Assembly: GCF_015624505.1 (NCBI RefSeq)
Contig: NZ_CP061379.1
Span: 2,604,001 to 2,668,000 of the forward strand
DNA: 64,000 nt
Reading direction: 5' to 3'
DNA from: Bradyrhizobium commune
GTDB lineage: Bacteria; Pseudomonadota; Alphaproteobacteria; Rhizobiales; Xanthobacteraceae
A model generated the notes under the pieces. The model was given only the letters and a program-made list of their open reading frames with translations, did not search any database and was not told where the DNA came from. A program made the translations under genes and the position numbers. Below, one piece after another: positions 18,613 to 27,916 of this stretch (position 1 is its first letter; each line of letters begins with the position of its first letter).

Positions 18613-19971
18613 TTAACGCACGAGGCAGGGACGTTTGTCGTCAAAGGTCCAGCCGGGAATCAAGTCCTGCATGGCGATAGCGTCGTCGCGGGCGCCAAGT
18701 CCATGCTGCTTGTAGAGCTCATGCGCGGCCTCGATCGCCGCGCGGTCGATCTCGATGCCGAGGCCGGGACGATCGGGGACGGCGATCTTGCCGCCCTTGA
18801 TCTGGAGCGGCTCCTTGGTGAGCGCTTGGCCATCCTGCCAGATCCAGTGGGTGTCGATCGCGGTGACCTTGCCGGGGGCGGCGGCACCGACATGGGTGAA
18901 CATGGCGAGCGAAATGTCAAAATGGTTGTTGGAGTGCGAGCCCCAGGTCAGGCCGTTGTCACGGCAGGTCTGGGCCACGCGTACCGAGCCTTGCATGGTC
19001 CAGAAATGGGGATCGGCGAGCGGGATGTCCACCGCGCCCAAGCGCAGCGCATGGGAGAGCTGCCGCCAGTCGGTGGCGATCATGTTGGTCGCGGTCGGCA
19101 AGCCGGTGGCGCGGCGGAATTCGGCCATGATCTCGCGGCCGGAGAAGCCGGCCTCGGCGCCGCAGGGATCTTCGGCATAGGCGAGGATGCCATGCAGGTC
19201 TTTGCAGAGGTGGATCGCCTCGTCGAGCGACCAGGCGCCGTTCGGGTCGAGCGTGACGCGCGCGTTGGGAAAGCGCTTGGCGATGGCGGTGACGGCCTCG
19301 ATCTCCTGCTCGCCGTGGAGCACGCCGCCCTTGAGCTTGAAATCGGCGAAGCCGTAATGGTCGTGGGTGGCTTCGGCGAGCCGCATCACCGTCTCCGGCG
19401 TCATCGCTTCCTGGTGACGGAGGTTGAACCATTCCGCCTTGCCGGTCTCGCTCTTGACGTAGGCGAGCTTGGACTTGCGGATGTCGCCGACGAAGAAGAG
19501 ATAGCCGAGCGTCTCGACGCTCTTGCGCTGCTGGCCTTCGCCGAGCAGCGCTGCGACCGGCAAATCGAGATGCTGGCCGAGCAGATCGAGCAGGGCGGAT
19601 TCGATCGCGGTGACCGCATGGATCATCACGCGCAGGTCAAACGTCTGCTTGCCGCGGCCGCCGGCGTCGCGATCGGCAAAGGTGGTGCGAACGTCCGCGA
19701 GAATGTTGTTCATCGCGCCGACGGTCTTGCCGATCACGAGATCGCGGGCGTCCTGGAGGGTCTGCCAGATCTTCTGCCCGCCCGGCACCTCGCCGACGCC
19801 GGTGTGGCCGGCGTTGTCGGAGAGGATGACGATGTTGCGGGTGAAGAACGGCGCATGCGCGCCGCTTAAGTTGAGGAGCATGCCGTCGCGGCCCGCGACC
19901 GGGATCACCTGCATCGCTGTGACGACCGGTGCGCCAGCGACTGACGCGCCGGAAATGTCAGTCTGGGCCAT
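18613..19971 (-). CDS. gudD: Glucarate dehydratase (enolase superfamily)
   Basis: This 452-residue protein is close to the usual length of GudD (about 446). It shows the KxK catalytic motif FKLKGGVL, metal ligands in [17 protein letters not shown] and ATNMIATDW, and the catalytic His in [12 protein letters not shown]. It dehydrates D-glucarate to 5-dehydro-4-deoxy-D-glucarate in the cytoplasm. It lies 26 bases downstream of kdgD and 27 bases upstream of the aldehyde dehydrogenase gene, so all three are one operon. Confidence 0.93.
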   Translation of the reverse strand: MAQTDISGASVAGAPVVTAMQVIPVAGRDGMLLNLSGAHAPFFTRNIVILSDNAGHTGVGEVPGGQKIWQTLQDARDLVIGKTVGAMNNILADVRTTFADRDAGGRGKQTFDLRVMIHAVTAIESALLDLLGQHLDLPVAALLGEGQQRKSVETLGYLFFVGDIRKSKLAYVKSETGKAEWFNLRHQEAMTPETVMRLAEATHDHYGFADFKLKGGVLHGEQEIEAVTAIAKRFPNARVTLDPNGAWSLDEAIHLCKDLHGILAYAEDPCGAEAGFSGREIMAEFRRATGLPTATNMIATDWRQLSHALRLGAVDIPLADPHFWTMQGSVRVAQTCRDNGLTWGSHSNNHFDISLAMFTHVGAAAPGKVTAIDTHWIWQDGQALTKEPLQIKGGKIAVPDRPGLGIEIDRAAIEAAHELYKQHGLGARDDAIAMQDLIPGWTFDDKRPCLVR

Positions 19972-19997
19972 CGCACGCTCCTCCCTGTCGTTGTCTG

Positions 19998-20942
19998 TTA
20001 TTCTGCGGCCTGTTGTGACGATTGGATGGCGGGCAGCTTCTTCACCAGCGCGGTCAGCTCCGCGATCTCCTGCTCGGTGAGGTCGGTGAGCGGCGGACGG
20101 ACCGGACCGGAATCGCGGCCGATCACCTTCATGCCGGCCTTGATGATCGAGACCGCATAACCCTTCTTGCGATTGCGGATCTCGATCAGCGGCAGGATGA
20201 AATTCTTCAGGCCGGCGTGGATCGTGGCTTGGTCGCGCTTGCGCACGGCGGCGTAGAAATTGGTGGCGAATTCCGGCACGAAGTTGAACACGGCCGAGGA
20301 GTAGGTCGTCACGCCCATGTCGAGATAGGGCAGGGCGAAGGTTTCCGCGGTCGGCAGGCCGCCGACATAGGTCAGGCGGTCGCCGAGCTTGGTGTAGACG
20401 CGGGTCATCAGCTCGATGTCGCCGATGCCGTCCTTATAGCCGACCAGGTTCGGGCAGCGCTCGACGAGGCGGGCGAGCGTATCGGGCTGGAGGACGGCGT
20501 TGTCGCGGTTGTAGACGATGACGCCGATCTTCACGGCGGCGCAGACCGCTTCCACGTGAGCGGCGAGGCCGTCCTGCTCGGAATGGGTGAGGTAGGGAGG
20601 CAGCAGCAGCAGGCCGTCAGCGCCAGCCTTCTCCGCACCGATCGCGATCTCGCGGGCGATCGCGGTGCCATAGCCGGTGCCGGCGAGCACGGGCACGCGG
20701 CCCTTGGTCTCCTCGACGGCGACCTTGACCACCTGCGGGACTTCGGTCGGGGTCAACGAGAAGAACTCACCGGTGCCGCCGGCGGCGAACAGGCCCGCGA
20801 CGTCATAGCCGCACAGCCAGTCCATGTTGGCGCGGTAGGTCGCTTCATCGAAGGAATAGTCAGCCTTGAACGGCGTGACGGGGAAGGACAGGAGGCCCGA
20901 TCCGATCTTCTGGGCCATTTCCTGCGGGGTCATCTTGCTCAT
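19998..20942 (-). CDS. kdgD: 5-dehydro-4-deoxyglucarate dehydratase (DapA-like)
   Basis: This 314-residue TIM-barrel aldolase-family enzyme has the Schiff-base lysine in VGYKDGIGD and the conserved [13 protein letters not shown] block after PVTPF. It dehydrates and decarboxylates 5-dehydro-4-deoxyglucarate to alpha-ketoglutarate semialdehyde. It is the first gene of the operon, with a GGGAG site before ATG 20942. The 127-base gap to the regulator has no motif that I can name. Confidence 0.92.
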   Translation of the reverse strand: MSKMTPQEMAQKIGSGLLSFPVTPFKADYSFDEATYRANMDWLCGYDVAGLFAAGGTGEFFSLTPTEVPQVVKVAVEETKGRVPVLAGTGYGTAIAREIAIGAEKAGADGLLLLPPYLTHSEQDGLAAHVEAVCAAVKIGVIVYNRDNAVLQPDTLARLVERCPNLVGYKDGIGDIELMTRVYTKLGDRLTYVGGLPTAETFALPYLDMGVTTYSSAVFNFVPEFATNFYAAVRKRDQATIHAGLKNFILPLIEIRNRKKGYAVSIIKAGMKVIGRDSGPVRPPLTDLTEQEIAELTALVKKLPAIQSSQQAAE

Positions 20943-21069
20943 GGGCGCTGCTCCCTTCTCTGATGTTGTCGGGGACGCAATGAAAGGCCCGCGTCCATGC
21001 GCTGGTGTTTAGGCAACCGTTCGATGCGCGTCCAAGCCAAAGCCTATATCGACCAATGCGGATTGAGCA

Positions 21070-21975
21070 TCAATCTTCCACCACCTCCGCCGAGGACAAT
21101 TCGCCGGCGATTTTGACCAGCGCGGACAGCAGCGGGTTCTCGTCGTCGCGCCGCCAGACCATGAACAGTTCGACCGGAACGCGATTGCGCAGCTTCAACG
21201 GGCGCAGGCGGACGTCGGAGATCTTCAGGCCGGCGGCTGCGGCCGGCACGATGGCAAGCCCGAGGCCGGCGCGCACCATCGCCAGGATCGAGTGGATCTG
21301 GCTGAGGTGCTGGACATAGCGCGGCAGGATGTCGGCGCGGGTGAACAGCGCCACCAGGAGATCGTGGAAGTAGCGGCTCTCATAGGGCGAATACATCACG
21401 AACGGCTGGTCGTCGAAATCCTTGATGGTGATGTTTTCGGCATTCGCCAGCGGATGCTTCTTCGGGATCGCGGCGAGCAGGGGCTCGGCGACGACGCGGC
21501 GGCTGGCGAGCTCCGGCCTTGCGATCGGCGGCCGCAGCAGGCCGGCGTCGATCTGGCCGGAGGTCAGCGCCTCGAACTGGTCGCCGGACACCATTTCCTT
21601 CAGCGAGAAGTCGACCTCGGGCAATTTCGCGCGGCAGGCCGCGACGAGCTCGGGAAGGAAGCCGTAGGCGGCCGCAGCCGTAAAGCCGATCTTCAGCGAG
21701 CCGGTCTTGCCGAGCGCGATGCGGCGGGCAACTTGCGAGGCGCTTTCCGCAAGCTTCAGGATGCGTCGGGCCTCGGGCAGGAAGCTGCGACCGGCAGGCG
21801 TCAGGCGCACCGAGCGGCTGGTCCGCTCCAAGAGCGGCGCATCGATAATGTGCTCGAGCACCTGGATCTGCCGGGACAGCGGCGGCTGGGTCATGTTCAG
21901 CCGCGCGGCAGCGCGGCCGAAATGCAGTTCCTCCGCCACCGTGACGAAACAGCGGAGCTGGTTGAGGTCGAACAT
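21070..21975 (-). CDS. LysR-family transcriptional regulator
   Basis: This 301-residue regulator has an N-terminal winged helix-turn-helix (FDLNQLRCFVTVAEELHFGR, then LNMTQPPLSRQIQVLE) and a C-terminal periplasmic-binding-like effector domain from about residue 90. ATG 21975 gives the canonical LysR N-terminus. It lies between the kdgD-gudD-aldehyde dehydrogenase operon and the importer gene, all on the minus strand, so it probably controls glucarate/galactarate use. A perfect 6-4-6 inverted repeat at 23523-23538 upstream of the importer is a candidate target. Confidence 0.88.
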   Translation of the reverse strand: MFDLNQLRCFVTVAEELHFGRAAARLNMTQPPLSRQIQVLEHIIDAPLLERTSRSVRLTPAGRSFLPEARRILKLAESASQVARRIALGKTGSLKIGFTAAAAYGFLPELVAACRAKLPEVDFSLKEMVSGDQFEALTSGQIDAGLLRPPIARPELASRRVVAEPLLAAIPKKHPLANAENITIKDFDDQPFVMYSPYESRYFHDLLVALFTRADILPRYVQHLSQIHSILAMVRAGLGLAIVPAAAAGLKISDVRLRPLKLRNRVPVELFMVWRRDDENPLLSALVKIAGELSSAEVVED

Positions 21976-22043
21976 CGATACATGCCTTAGATGGATAAGG
22001 CGTTTCCCCGGAACTTCTAGCATCGATCACCCCCGAAACAAAG

Positions 22044-22066
22044 ACGGCGGCCTTGTGAGCCGCCGT
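22044..22066 (-). terminator. Terminator-like hairpin after the importer gene
   Basis: An 8-bp stem ACGGCGGC / GCCGCCGT is followed on the minus strand by CTTTGTTT. It lies 37 bases past the stop of the MFS gene and before the lysR start. Confidence 0.65.
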
Positions 22067-22102
22067 TGAGTTGCCTGGTCCCGCTCCGCATCGGCGGAGC
22101 GC

Positions 22103-23443
22103 TCAGGAGGAACGTTTGAGCACGACCCGCTCGATCTTGCCGACCACGACGAGGTAGGCGATCGCGGCCACCAGCGCGTTGGCGCCGACGAACACCAGGG
22201 CGCCGTTGAAGGAGCCGGTCGCCGCCAGGATGTAACCGATCACGATCGGCGTTGTTATCGAGGAGAGGTTGCCAAAGGTGTTGAACAGGCCGCCCGAGAC
22301 GCCGCCGGCTTCCTTGGGCGAGGTGTCGGAGACGACGGCCCAGCCGAGCGCGCCGATGCCCTTGCCGAAGAAGGCGAGCGCCATGAAACCGACCACCAGC
22401 GCCTGGCCGTCAACATAGTTGCAGGCGATGATCGACATCGACAGCAGCATGCCGCCGACGATCGGAATCTTGCGCGCCATGGTCAGCGAGTTCGTCTTGC
22501 GCAGGATGTAGTCCGAAATGACGCCACCAAGCACGCCGCCGATGAAGCCGCACAGCGCAGGCAGCGTCGCGACAAAACCGGCTTGCAGGATCGAGAGGCC
22601 GCGCTCCTTGACGAGATACACCGGAAACCAGGTCAGGAAGAAATAGGTCAGCGTGTTGATGCAGTACTGGCCGAGATAGACGCCGAGCATCATGCGGTTG
22701 GAGAGCAGCTGGCGGATGTGGTCCCAGCGGGGGCCGGAGTTGGATGCGCGCTCGTCTCTCGGTGCGTCGAGATCGACCAGCGCGCCGCCCTCCTTGATGT
22801 AATCGAACTCGGCCTCGTTGACGCCGGGATGCTCCTTCGGGCCGTAGATGGTCTTGATCCAGACCAGCCCCATGATGACGCCAAGCCCGCCCATCACGAA
22901 GAATACGTAGCGCCAGCCGTAATCATGGGCAATCCAGCCCATCAGCGGCGCGAAGATCACGGTGGCGAAATATTGACCTGAATTGAAGAAGGCCGACGCG
23001 GTGCCGCGCTCATTGCCTGGAAACCAGGCTGCGACGATGCGGGCATTGGCGGGAAAGGAAGGCGCTTCCGCGACGCCGACCAGAAGACGAAGCGCGAACA
23101 GCACGACGATCGCGGTGCCGGCGCCGAGGAAGCCGACCCAGCCCTGCATCATCGTGAACAGCGACCAGACGATGATGCTGAAAGCATAGACGATGCGCGA
23201 TCCGTAGCGGTCGAGCAGCCAGCCGCCCGGAACCTGCGCGGCCACATAGGACCAGCCGAAAGCTGAGAAAATCCAGCCCATGGCGACGGGATCGAGATGG
23301 AGTTCCTTGGAGAGCGCGGGGCCTGCGATCGAGAGCGTGGCGCGGTCGGCGTAATTGACGGTCGTGACCAGGAATAGCATGGTCACGATGAACAGCCTGA
23401 CGCGAGACCTCCTCACGTCCGTTGCGGACACCACTGCGCTCAT
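22103..23443 (-). CDS. MFS sugar-acid importer (GudP-like, anion:cation symporter family)
   Basis: This 446-residue protein has about 12 membrane segments. It begins with VTTVNYADRATLSIAGPAL, the signature of the anion:cation symporter family that includes GudP (D-glucarate) and ExuT-type carriers, and contains GVAEAPSFPANARIVAAWFP. The context of the catabolic operon points to glucarate/galactarate uptake across the inner membrane. An AAGGAGG lies seven bases before ATG 23443. Confidence 0.87.
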   Translation of the reverse strand: MSAVVSATDVRRSRVRLFIVTMLFLVTTVNYADRATLSIAGPALSKELHLDPVAMGWIFSAFGWSYVAAQVPGGWLLDRYGSRIVYAFSIIVWSLFTMMQGWVGFLGAGTAIVVLFALRLLVGVAEAPSFPANARIVAAWFPGNERGTASAFFNSGQYFATVIFAPLMGWIAHDYGWRYVFFVMGGLGVIMGLVWIKTIYGPKEHPGVNEAEFDYIKEGGALVDLDAPRDERASNSGPRWDHIRQLLSNRMMLGVYLGQYCINTLTYFFLTWFPVYLVKERGLSILQAGFVATLPALCGFIGGVLGGVISDYILRKTNSLTMARKIPIVGGMLLSMSIIACNYVDGQALVVGFMALAFFGKGIGALGWAVVSDTSPKEAGGVSGGLFNTFGNLSSITTPIVIGYILAATGSFNGALVFVGANALVAAIAYLVVVGKIERVVLKRSS

Positions 23444-23522
23444 CGGGCGCCTCCTTGAACTCGAAATGTTTCCTCACCACGACTCCTAGAGGCGCGCACA
23501 GGAAAGTGTCCAAGTTGAAGGG

Positions 23523-23538
23523 GGTATCGATTGATACC
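23523..23538. promoter_or_regulatory. Candidate operator upstream of the sugar-acid importer
   Basis: The perfect inverted repeat GGTATC-GATT-GATACC lies 80 bases upstream of the importer start. Its core TATCGATTGATA resembles a LysR-type box. It could be bound by the nearby LysR regulator; this is inference. Confidence 0.5.
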
Positions 23539-23607
23539 GTTTTTGGATTGATGGAACGGCAGGTCGCGGGAACGTCGGTGGGAGAGTCGACATGAAAACC
23601 CCAAGCT

Positions 23608-23687
23608 CGTCATTGCGAGCGCAGCGAAGCAATCGAGAATCTGTCCGCGGAGGGACTCTGGATTGCATCGCTGCGCTCGCAATGACG
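23608..23687. repeat. Dispersed palindromic repeat, family A (shorter form)
   Basis: The arms CGTCATTGCGAGCGCAGCGA and TCGCTGCGCTCGCAATGACG are perfect inverted repeats. It shares its outer arm with the element at 5287-5373. It lies between the sugar-acid importer and the SGNH hydrolase gene. Confidence 0.85.
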
Positions 23688-23712
23688 GTTTGGCGAGACC
23701 TCGCTCTCACCT

Positions 23713-25668
23713 CTACTGCTGCGCGCCCGGCAGCAGTGGCGCGAGCAGTCCGGGCGTGACGCCCGGCGGCACGGCATCGAGGCCGAGCACGGCGCTGGCT
23801 GCCGTCAGCGTGGCGTCCGCCATCGCGGCGTGGCCTTCGGCAGAGGGATGCACTGCGCCGCCATAGACCGCCGAGAGCACGCCCCAGGTCGCATCATGAA
23901 TGTCGGTCGGCTGGCTCGCCGCCGGCAAGCCTTGGGGATAGGTCATCGCGGCAAAGTAGCTGTCATTGGCGTCGCGGATCCAGCGCGCGCGGGGCAGATA
24001 GGCCCGATATTCCGAGGCGCCGCGGCCGCACAGCATCGGCTGGCTCGCCGCGCTCACGATGTCCGGATTGAAGCTCTGGCCGTTCTCCGCAAAGCAGGTG
24101 CGGTCGAATTCCGGATCGCTGCCCGAATGGGCGCAAAAGCCATGATCGGCGAACGCGACCTGATGCGTGTCGACGAAGGTCATGCGATCTGACTCGGGAT
24201 CGCGGCACAGCGCGCCGCGCGTGCAGGTGGCGAGCCCCTTCAGCTGCGGCAGGAATTCGGTGTCGACGAAGGTTGAGACGCGCGCGAGCCGCTGTGGATC
24301 CGCGTTGAAGGAGGGATGGATGTCGAAGCCGCCGCGGCCGCCGCGGCAGGGCACGCCGCCATCGGCGAGCGCCGGATTGGCGTAGGAGACATAGACGACG
24401 TGAGAGAGGTCGCCGCCGACCAGCGGCTTCAGCGCTTCGCGCAACTTGACGAAGTTCTGCGGCAGCTCGCGCGCCAGCGCGTCGCGGGAATCGTCGATGC
24501 TCGCCATCACGCCGGAGCGGCGGAACAGCGCGCGCTCGGTTGCGGTGTCGACGATGACGTCGGCGACGAGGCCGGAGAAATAGACGTCGTTGGCGCCGAT
24601 CGAGAGCAGCACGAGGTCGAGATTGCGATCCGGCTGGCGCTTCTTCGCCGCGGTCAGCGCTTCGCGCAGCTCGGCGACCTGCGCGTTCACGCTGGTACTG
24701 CAGACGCCGGTCTTGCCGGGCGGGCATTCGCGGGCGCGCTGCGAGCCGAGCAGACCGTCGCTGATGCTGGCGCCGGTACAGGCGAGCGGCAGGTAGGTGA
24801 CAGCGATATGGGTGTAGCGCACCGCGAGCGCGAGCGCGGTTCGGGTCTGGTAGCTGTAGAGCGAGCGGTGACAGGGCGAGTTGAGCCAGAGCGCGCTGTA
24901 GTGCTGCCAGTTAGCGAGCGTATCCGGCGCCTCGCAGGCGCGGCCGCCTTTATAGCCGGCGCGGCTCGGCCGGTAATACTGTCCGCCGGCCGCGGTGCCG
25001 AGATAGGAGCGGAAGCAAAAGCCCTCGTCGGACAGCGCCAGCGGCCGGTCCGGATTGCCTTCGCCGGAGGCGATGCTGTCTCCGAGCCCAGCGATGAAGA
25101 GGTCGCGGACCTGGATCTCGGTCTGGACGCGCTGGGTCGGATCGGAGCCGGAGGAGACGTCGACGCTTGCCACCGTCGGCTTGCCGTAGCGGACCCGCAG
25201 ATTGATCGGCTCGGCGCAGTCGAAGGTCGAGCTTTGCGGACCGTCGCCGTCGTCGAACGACCAGGCGCAGGTGGCGCCAACCGGCACCGCGCCGGTCAGG
25301 CGTACGGTGACGGGATGATCGATCGGGGTGATGTAGTTCTCTTTGACATTGTCGCGGGTGCAGGGCTGGTTGACCCGGCCCTGAAGGTCGATGCAGAGGC
25401 GGTTGACCATGTTGCGGGCCCAGCCGCGGCCCTCGCTCTGGACCTCCAGCGACTGCTCGGCGGCAAGGATGCTGCGGTTACGCGCGTTCTCGACATGCAG
25501 CAGGAAGTCGCGCTCCTCGCGGAACAGGCGGAAGCGGTTGCGCACCTCCCAGTTGATCTGCATGGCGCCCGCATCCTGTGCGGCAGCGCGCTGAAGCGGC
25601 CAAGCGGCGAGGAGCCCGGCGAGCAGCAGGACGCAAGCGGAGAGGGTACGGAAAGATGCTGGGATCAT
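23713..25668 (-). CDS. Large exported SGNH/GDSL hydrolase
   Basis: This 651-residue protein has a signal peptide (LSACVLLLAGLLAAWPLQRAAA, cleavage near AAA-Q). About 180 residues of unknown N-terminal region follow, with an immunoglobulin-like feel (CAWSFDDGDG). The SGNH domain shows the nucleophile block LGDSIASGEGNP, block III LLSIGANDVYFSG and the catalytic His in AVHPSAEGH near the C-terminus. It probably acts as an esterase/lipase or carbohydrate deacylase in the periplasm or outside the cell. There are many cysteines. ATG 25668 is chosen because it directly precedes the signal peptide; the frame stays open upstream only as antisense of the next gene. Confidence 0.78.
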   Translation of the reverse strand: MIPASFRTLSACVLLLAGLLAAWPLQRAAAQDAGAMQINWEVRNRFRLFREERDFLLHVENARNRSILAAEQSLEVQSEGRGWARNMVNRLCIDLQGRVNQPCTRDNVKENYITPIDHPVTVRLTGAVPVGATCAWSFDDGDGPQSSTFDCAEPINLRVRYGKPTVASVDVSSGSDPTQRVQTEIQVRDLFIAGLGDSIASGEGNPDRPLALSDEGFCFRSYLGTAAGGQYYRPSRAGYKGGRACEAPDTLANWQHYSALWLNSPCHRSLYSYQTRTALALAVRYTHIAVTYLPLACTGASISDGLLGSQRARECPPGKTGVCSTSVNAQVAELREALTAAKKRQPDRNLDLVLLSIGANDVYFSGLVADVIVDTATERALFRRSGVMASIDDSRDALARELPQNFVKLREALKPLVGGDLSHVVYVSYANPALADGGVPCRGGRGGFDIHPSFNADPQRLARVSTFVDTEFLPQLKGLATCTRGALCRDPESDRMTFVDTHQVAFADHGFCAHSGSDPEFDRTCFAENGQSFNPDIVSAASQPMLCGRGASEYRAYLPRARWIRDANDSYFAAMTYPQGLPAASQPTDIHDATWGVLSAVYGGAVHPSAEGHAAMADATLTAASAVLGLDAVPPGVTPGLLAPLLPGAQQ

Positions 25669-25769
25669 GGCCCGCGTCTTCAACGGCAAAGTTGAGGCGG
25701 AAATAAGAGAGGATTGCTCCCCCGCCCGCAACCTTTGTCTGATGATCTTGCGAACCGCGATCTCGTGGT

Positions 25770-26852
25770 TCAGCGCTTGCTGGCCTGCCGCAGCGAGCGC
25801 TCGCGCTCCATCGCTGCCACCTGCTGGGGCAAATTGGCCTGCGCACAGGCCTCCGCCAGCCGTCGCCGCTCCTGCCATGGCCGGACCACGTTCATCCAGA
25901 GCTCGCGCGTCCCCATGATGGAGATGGCGATGCCAAACGGGATCACGAAATAGAGGATGCGGAAGACCAGCAGGGTCGCTAGCAGCTGCTCGCGGCCGAA
26001 TTCGGGGAGCGCCACCAGCATGGCGGCGTCGAACACGCCGATCGAGCCGGGGGCATGGCTGGCAAAGCCCAGGAGCGTTGCCAGGATGAACACCACGGCG
26101 AGCGACAGGAAGTCGATCGGCGGGGTGGCGGGCACCAGCAGGTACATCGCCAGCGCGCAAAAGCCGAGATCGACCACGCCGATCAGGATCTGCACCAGGG
26201 TCAGCGGCGCCGACGGTAGCACCACCTTCCAGCCCTTCTGGCCGAGCTCGCGGCGCTTTTCGCCCATGCAGAGCCAGACCAGATAGGCGGCGATCGCGGC
26301 GAGGCCGCCGAAGGCGATCAGCCGGTTGATCGACGACGGCAGCTGATCCATGTAGGAGGCGGCATCCGGATGGATCGCCATGCCGATCGACAGCACAAAG
26401 ATGTTACCGAGCCAGAAGGTCAGGCCGGAGAGGAAGCAGATTTTCGCGACGTCGATCGCGTTCAGCCCATAATCCGAATAAATCCGGAAGCGGATCGCGC
26501 CGCCAGTGAACACGGTGGCGCCGATGTTGTGGCCGATCGAATAGGACGTGAAGCTCGACAGTGCTGCGATGCGATAGGGCACGTGCTTCTTGCCGATCGT
26601 TCGCAGTGCAAAAAAGTCGTAGAAGGTCAGCGTACAGAACGCGAAGAAGACGCACATCGCCGCCAAGCCGATGTTGCCGCGAGGGATATCGGCCAGCGCG
26701 GTGAGGATGGCGCTCCTGTCGATCCCGTGGAGGGTCCGCACAAGCGTGGTGACCGCGAAGGCGATGATCATGACGCTCGCGGCAATTCCCAGCCGTCGCC
26801 AGCCGATCCATCTCTTGAGGCCGCGTTTCAGCGCGGGCAGCAGTCCGTGCAT
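25770..26852 (-). CDS. Flippase-like membrane protein (LPG synthase TM / UPF0104 family)
   Basis: This 360-residue integral membrane protein has about 8 helices. Its features fit the AglD/MprF N-terminal (YbhN-type) family: FTSYSIGHNIGATVFTGGAI, GLTFWLGN and GFASHAPGSIGVFDAAML. Members flip or transfer lipid-linked molecules; the substrate here is unknown. It lacks the C-terminal soluble synthase domain of MprF. A GGGAGG lies four bases before ATG 26852. The SGNH hydrolase gene lies downstream in the same direction, 101 bases away. Confidence 0.8.
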   Translation of the reverse strand: MHGLLPALKRGLKRWIGWRRLGIAASVMIIAFAVTTLVRTLHGIDRSAILTALADIPRGNIGLAAMCVFFAFCTLTFYDFFALRTIGKKHVPYRIAALSSFTSYSIGHNIGATVFTGGAIRFRIYSDYGLNAIDVAKICFLSGLTFWLGNIFVLSIGMAIHPDAASYMDQLPSSINRLIAFGGLAAIAAYLVWLCMGEKRRELGQKGWKVVLPSAPLTLVQILIGVVDLGFCALAMYLLVPATPPIDFLSLAVVFILATLLGFASHAPGSIGVFDAAMLVALPEFGREQLLATLLVFRILYFVIPFGIAISIMGTRELWMNVVRPWQERRRLAEACAQANLPQQVAAMERERSLRQASKR

Positions 26853-27152
26853 TCATCCTCCCGGCGGGGGCAAGACCAACCCGATCGGGCCACTGGCCGG
26901 TCGGGCACGATTCGTCGCCAAAGGGGGCGCCGATCGCTAGGCATTCTCTAGCTCATTAAGGCAAAAACGGCGACTTGTGCAGCCCTTGACAACGATAGGT
27001 ACTGCACCGGAGGGGCCGTTTTTGTCATACGTGGTTCATATGGCGCGCGCGTTAAGCATGTGAGTCGAGGGCTCGCGCATCCGTGTGTTGACATGGTCTC
27101 AAATCCCGGCGGCGCAAGCGTAGTTCCAGCGCAAACGAGGCAGACTTTTTTT

Positions 27153-27177
27153 GGAACGACGGTACCGTGGGCCGGTT
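27153..27177 (+). promoter_or_regulatory. EcfG-type general stress promoter
   Basis: GGAAC at 27153-27157 and GTT at 27175-27177 are separated by 17 bases, matching the sigma-EcfG consensus GGAAC-N16/17-cGTT of alphaproteobacteria. It lies 93 bases upstream of the ferritin-like gene, a typical member of this regulon. The remaining divergent intergenic region (26853-27269) shows no gene. Confidence 0.6.
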
Positions 27178-27269
27178 AGCGGCCCATCAGCAATCGAACG
27201 CGGCAAAACATGGGCTTCTCGTGCAAGCCGGTGCTTCCGTGTTCCCGAAACCGTTCGAGGATTGGAACG

Positions 27270-27776
27270 ATGGGACTGTTCACAAAAGACATCAAGACCA
27301 TGAACGACCTGTTCGTGCATCAGCTTCAGGACATCTATTACGCCGAACAGCAGCTCACCAAAGCGCTGCCGAAAATGGCAGATAAGGCCACCGATCCGCA
27401 GTTGAAGCAGGGCTTTTTGACGCACCTCGAAGAGACCAAGCAGCACGTCAAGCGGCTCGAGGAAGTCTTCCAGATGCACGGCGCGACCGTGAAGGCGGTC
27501 GACTGTCCGGCGATCGACGGTATCATCGAGGAAGCCGACGAAACCGCGGGCGAAGTCGCCGACAAGGCGGTGCTCGACGCGGCCCTGATCAACGCGGCTC
27601 AGGCCGCCGAGCATTACGAGATCGTGCGCTACGGCAGCCTGATCGCCTGGGCCAAGCAGCTCGGCCGCACCGACTGCGCCAGCGTGCTTGCAAGGACGCT
27701 CGAGGAAGAGAAGGCGACCGACAAGAAGCTGACCACGCTCGCCGAGAGCAAGGTGAATTTGCGCGCGGCTAGCTAG
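27270..27776 (+). CDS. Ferritin-like DUF892 (YciE/YciF) stress protein
   Basis: This 168-residue four-helix protein begins KTMNDLFVHQLQDIYYAEQQ and has EETKQHVKRLEEVF and EHYEIVRYGSLIAWAKQLG. These are the carboxylate/histidine patterns of DUF892 ferritin-like proteins, which bind a di-iron site and accumulate under stress. The start ATG 27270 has GAGG about nine bases upstream and removes a low-complexity leader. An EcfG-type promoter upstream and a strong hairpin downstream make it a single-gene stress unit. Confidence 0.9.
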   Translation: MGLFTKDIKTMNDLFVHQLQDIYYAEQQLTKALPKMADKATDPQLKQGFLTHLEETKQHVKRLEEVFQMHGATVKAVDCPAIDGIIEEADETAGEVADKAVLDAALINAAQAAEHYEIVRYGSLIAWAKQLGRTDCASVLARTLEEEKATDKKLTTLAESKVNLRAAS

Positions 27777-27785
27777 GGCGCTTCG

Positions 27786-27826
27786 CAGCAATAACGCCGT
27801 GCGGTCGACGCGCGGCGTTATTGCTG
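27786..27826 (+). terminator. Long hairpin after DUF892 gene
   Basis: A perfect 14-bp stem CAGCAATAACGCCG / CGGCGTTATTGCTG with a 13-base loop begins nine bases past the stop. There is no T run after it, so termination may need Rho or the hairpin may stabilise the mRNA. Confidence 0.6.
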
Positions 27827-27842
27827 TCCCGCGACGTTGATT

Positions 27843-27860
27843 ATTCGATCATTGTCGAAT
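27843..27860. promoter_or_regulatory. Candidate operator upstream of the efflux pump
   Basis: The perfect inverted repeat ATTCGA-TCATTG-TCGAAT lies 56 bases upstream of the MFS pump start. Such sites usually bind TetR or MarR regulators; no such gene is adjacent. Confidence 0.4.
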
Positions 27861-27916
27861 CATGATGGTTGCGCGGAAGCCTATATGTCGCATGGGGCTG
27901 CAATCGAGGTGGCAGC

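Noticed and set aside
17245..19869. 874-codon plus-strand frame across gudD and the aldehyde dehydrogenase gene
   Set aside because: It is the antisense of two well-recognised enzymes with ribosome-binding sites on the minus strand.
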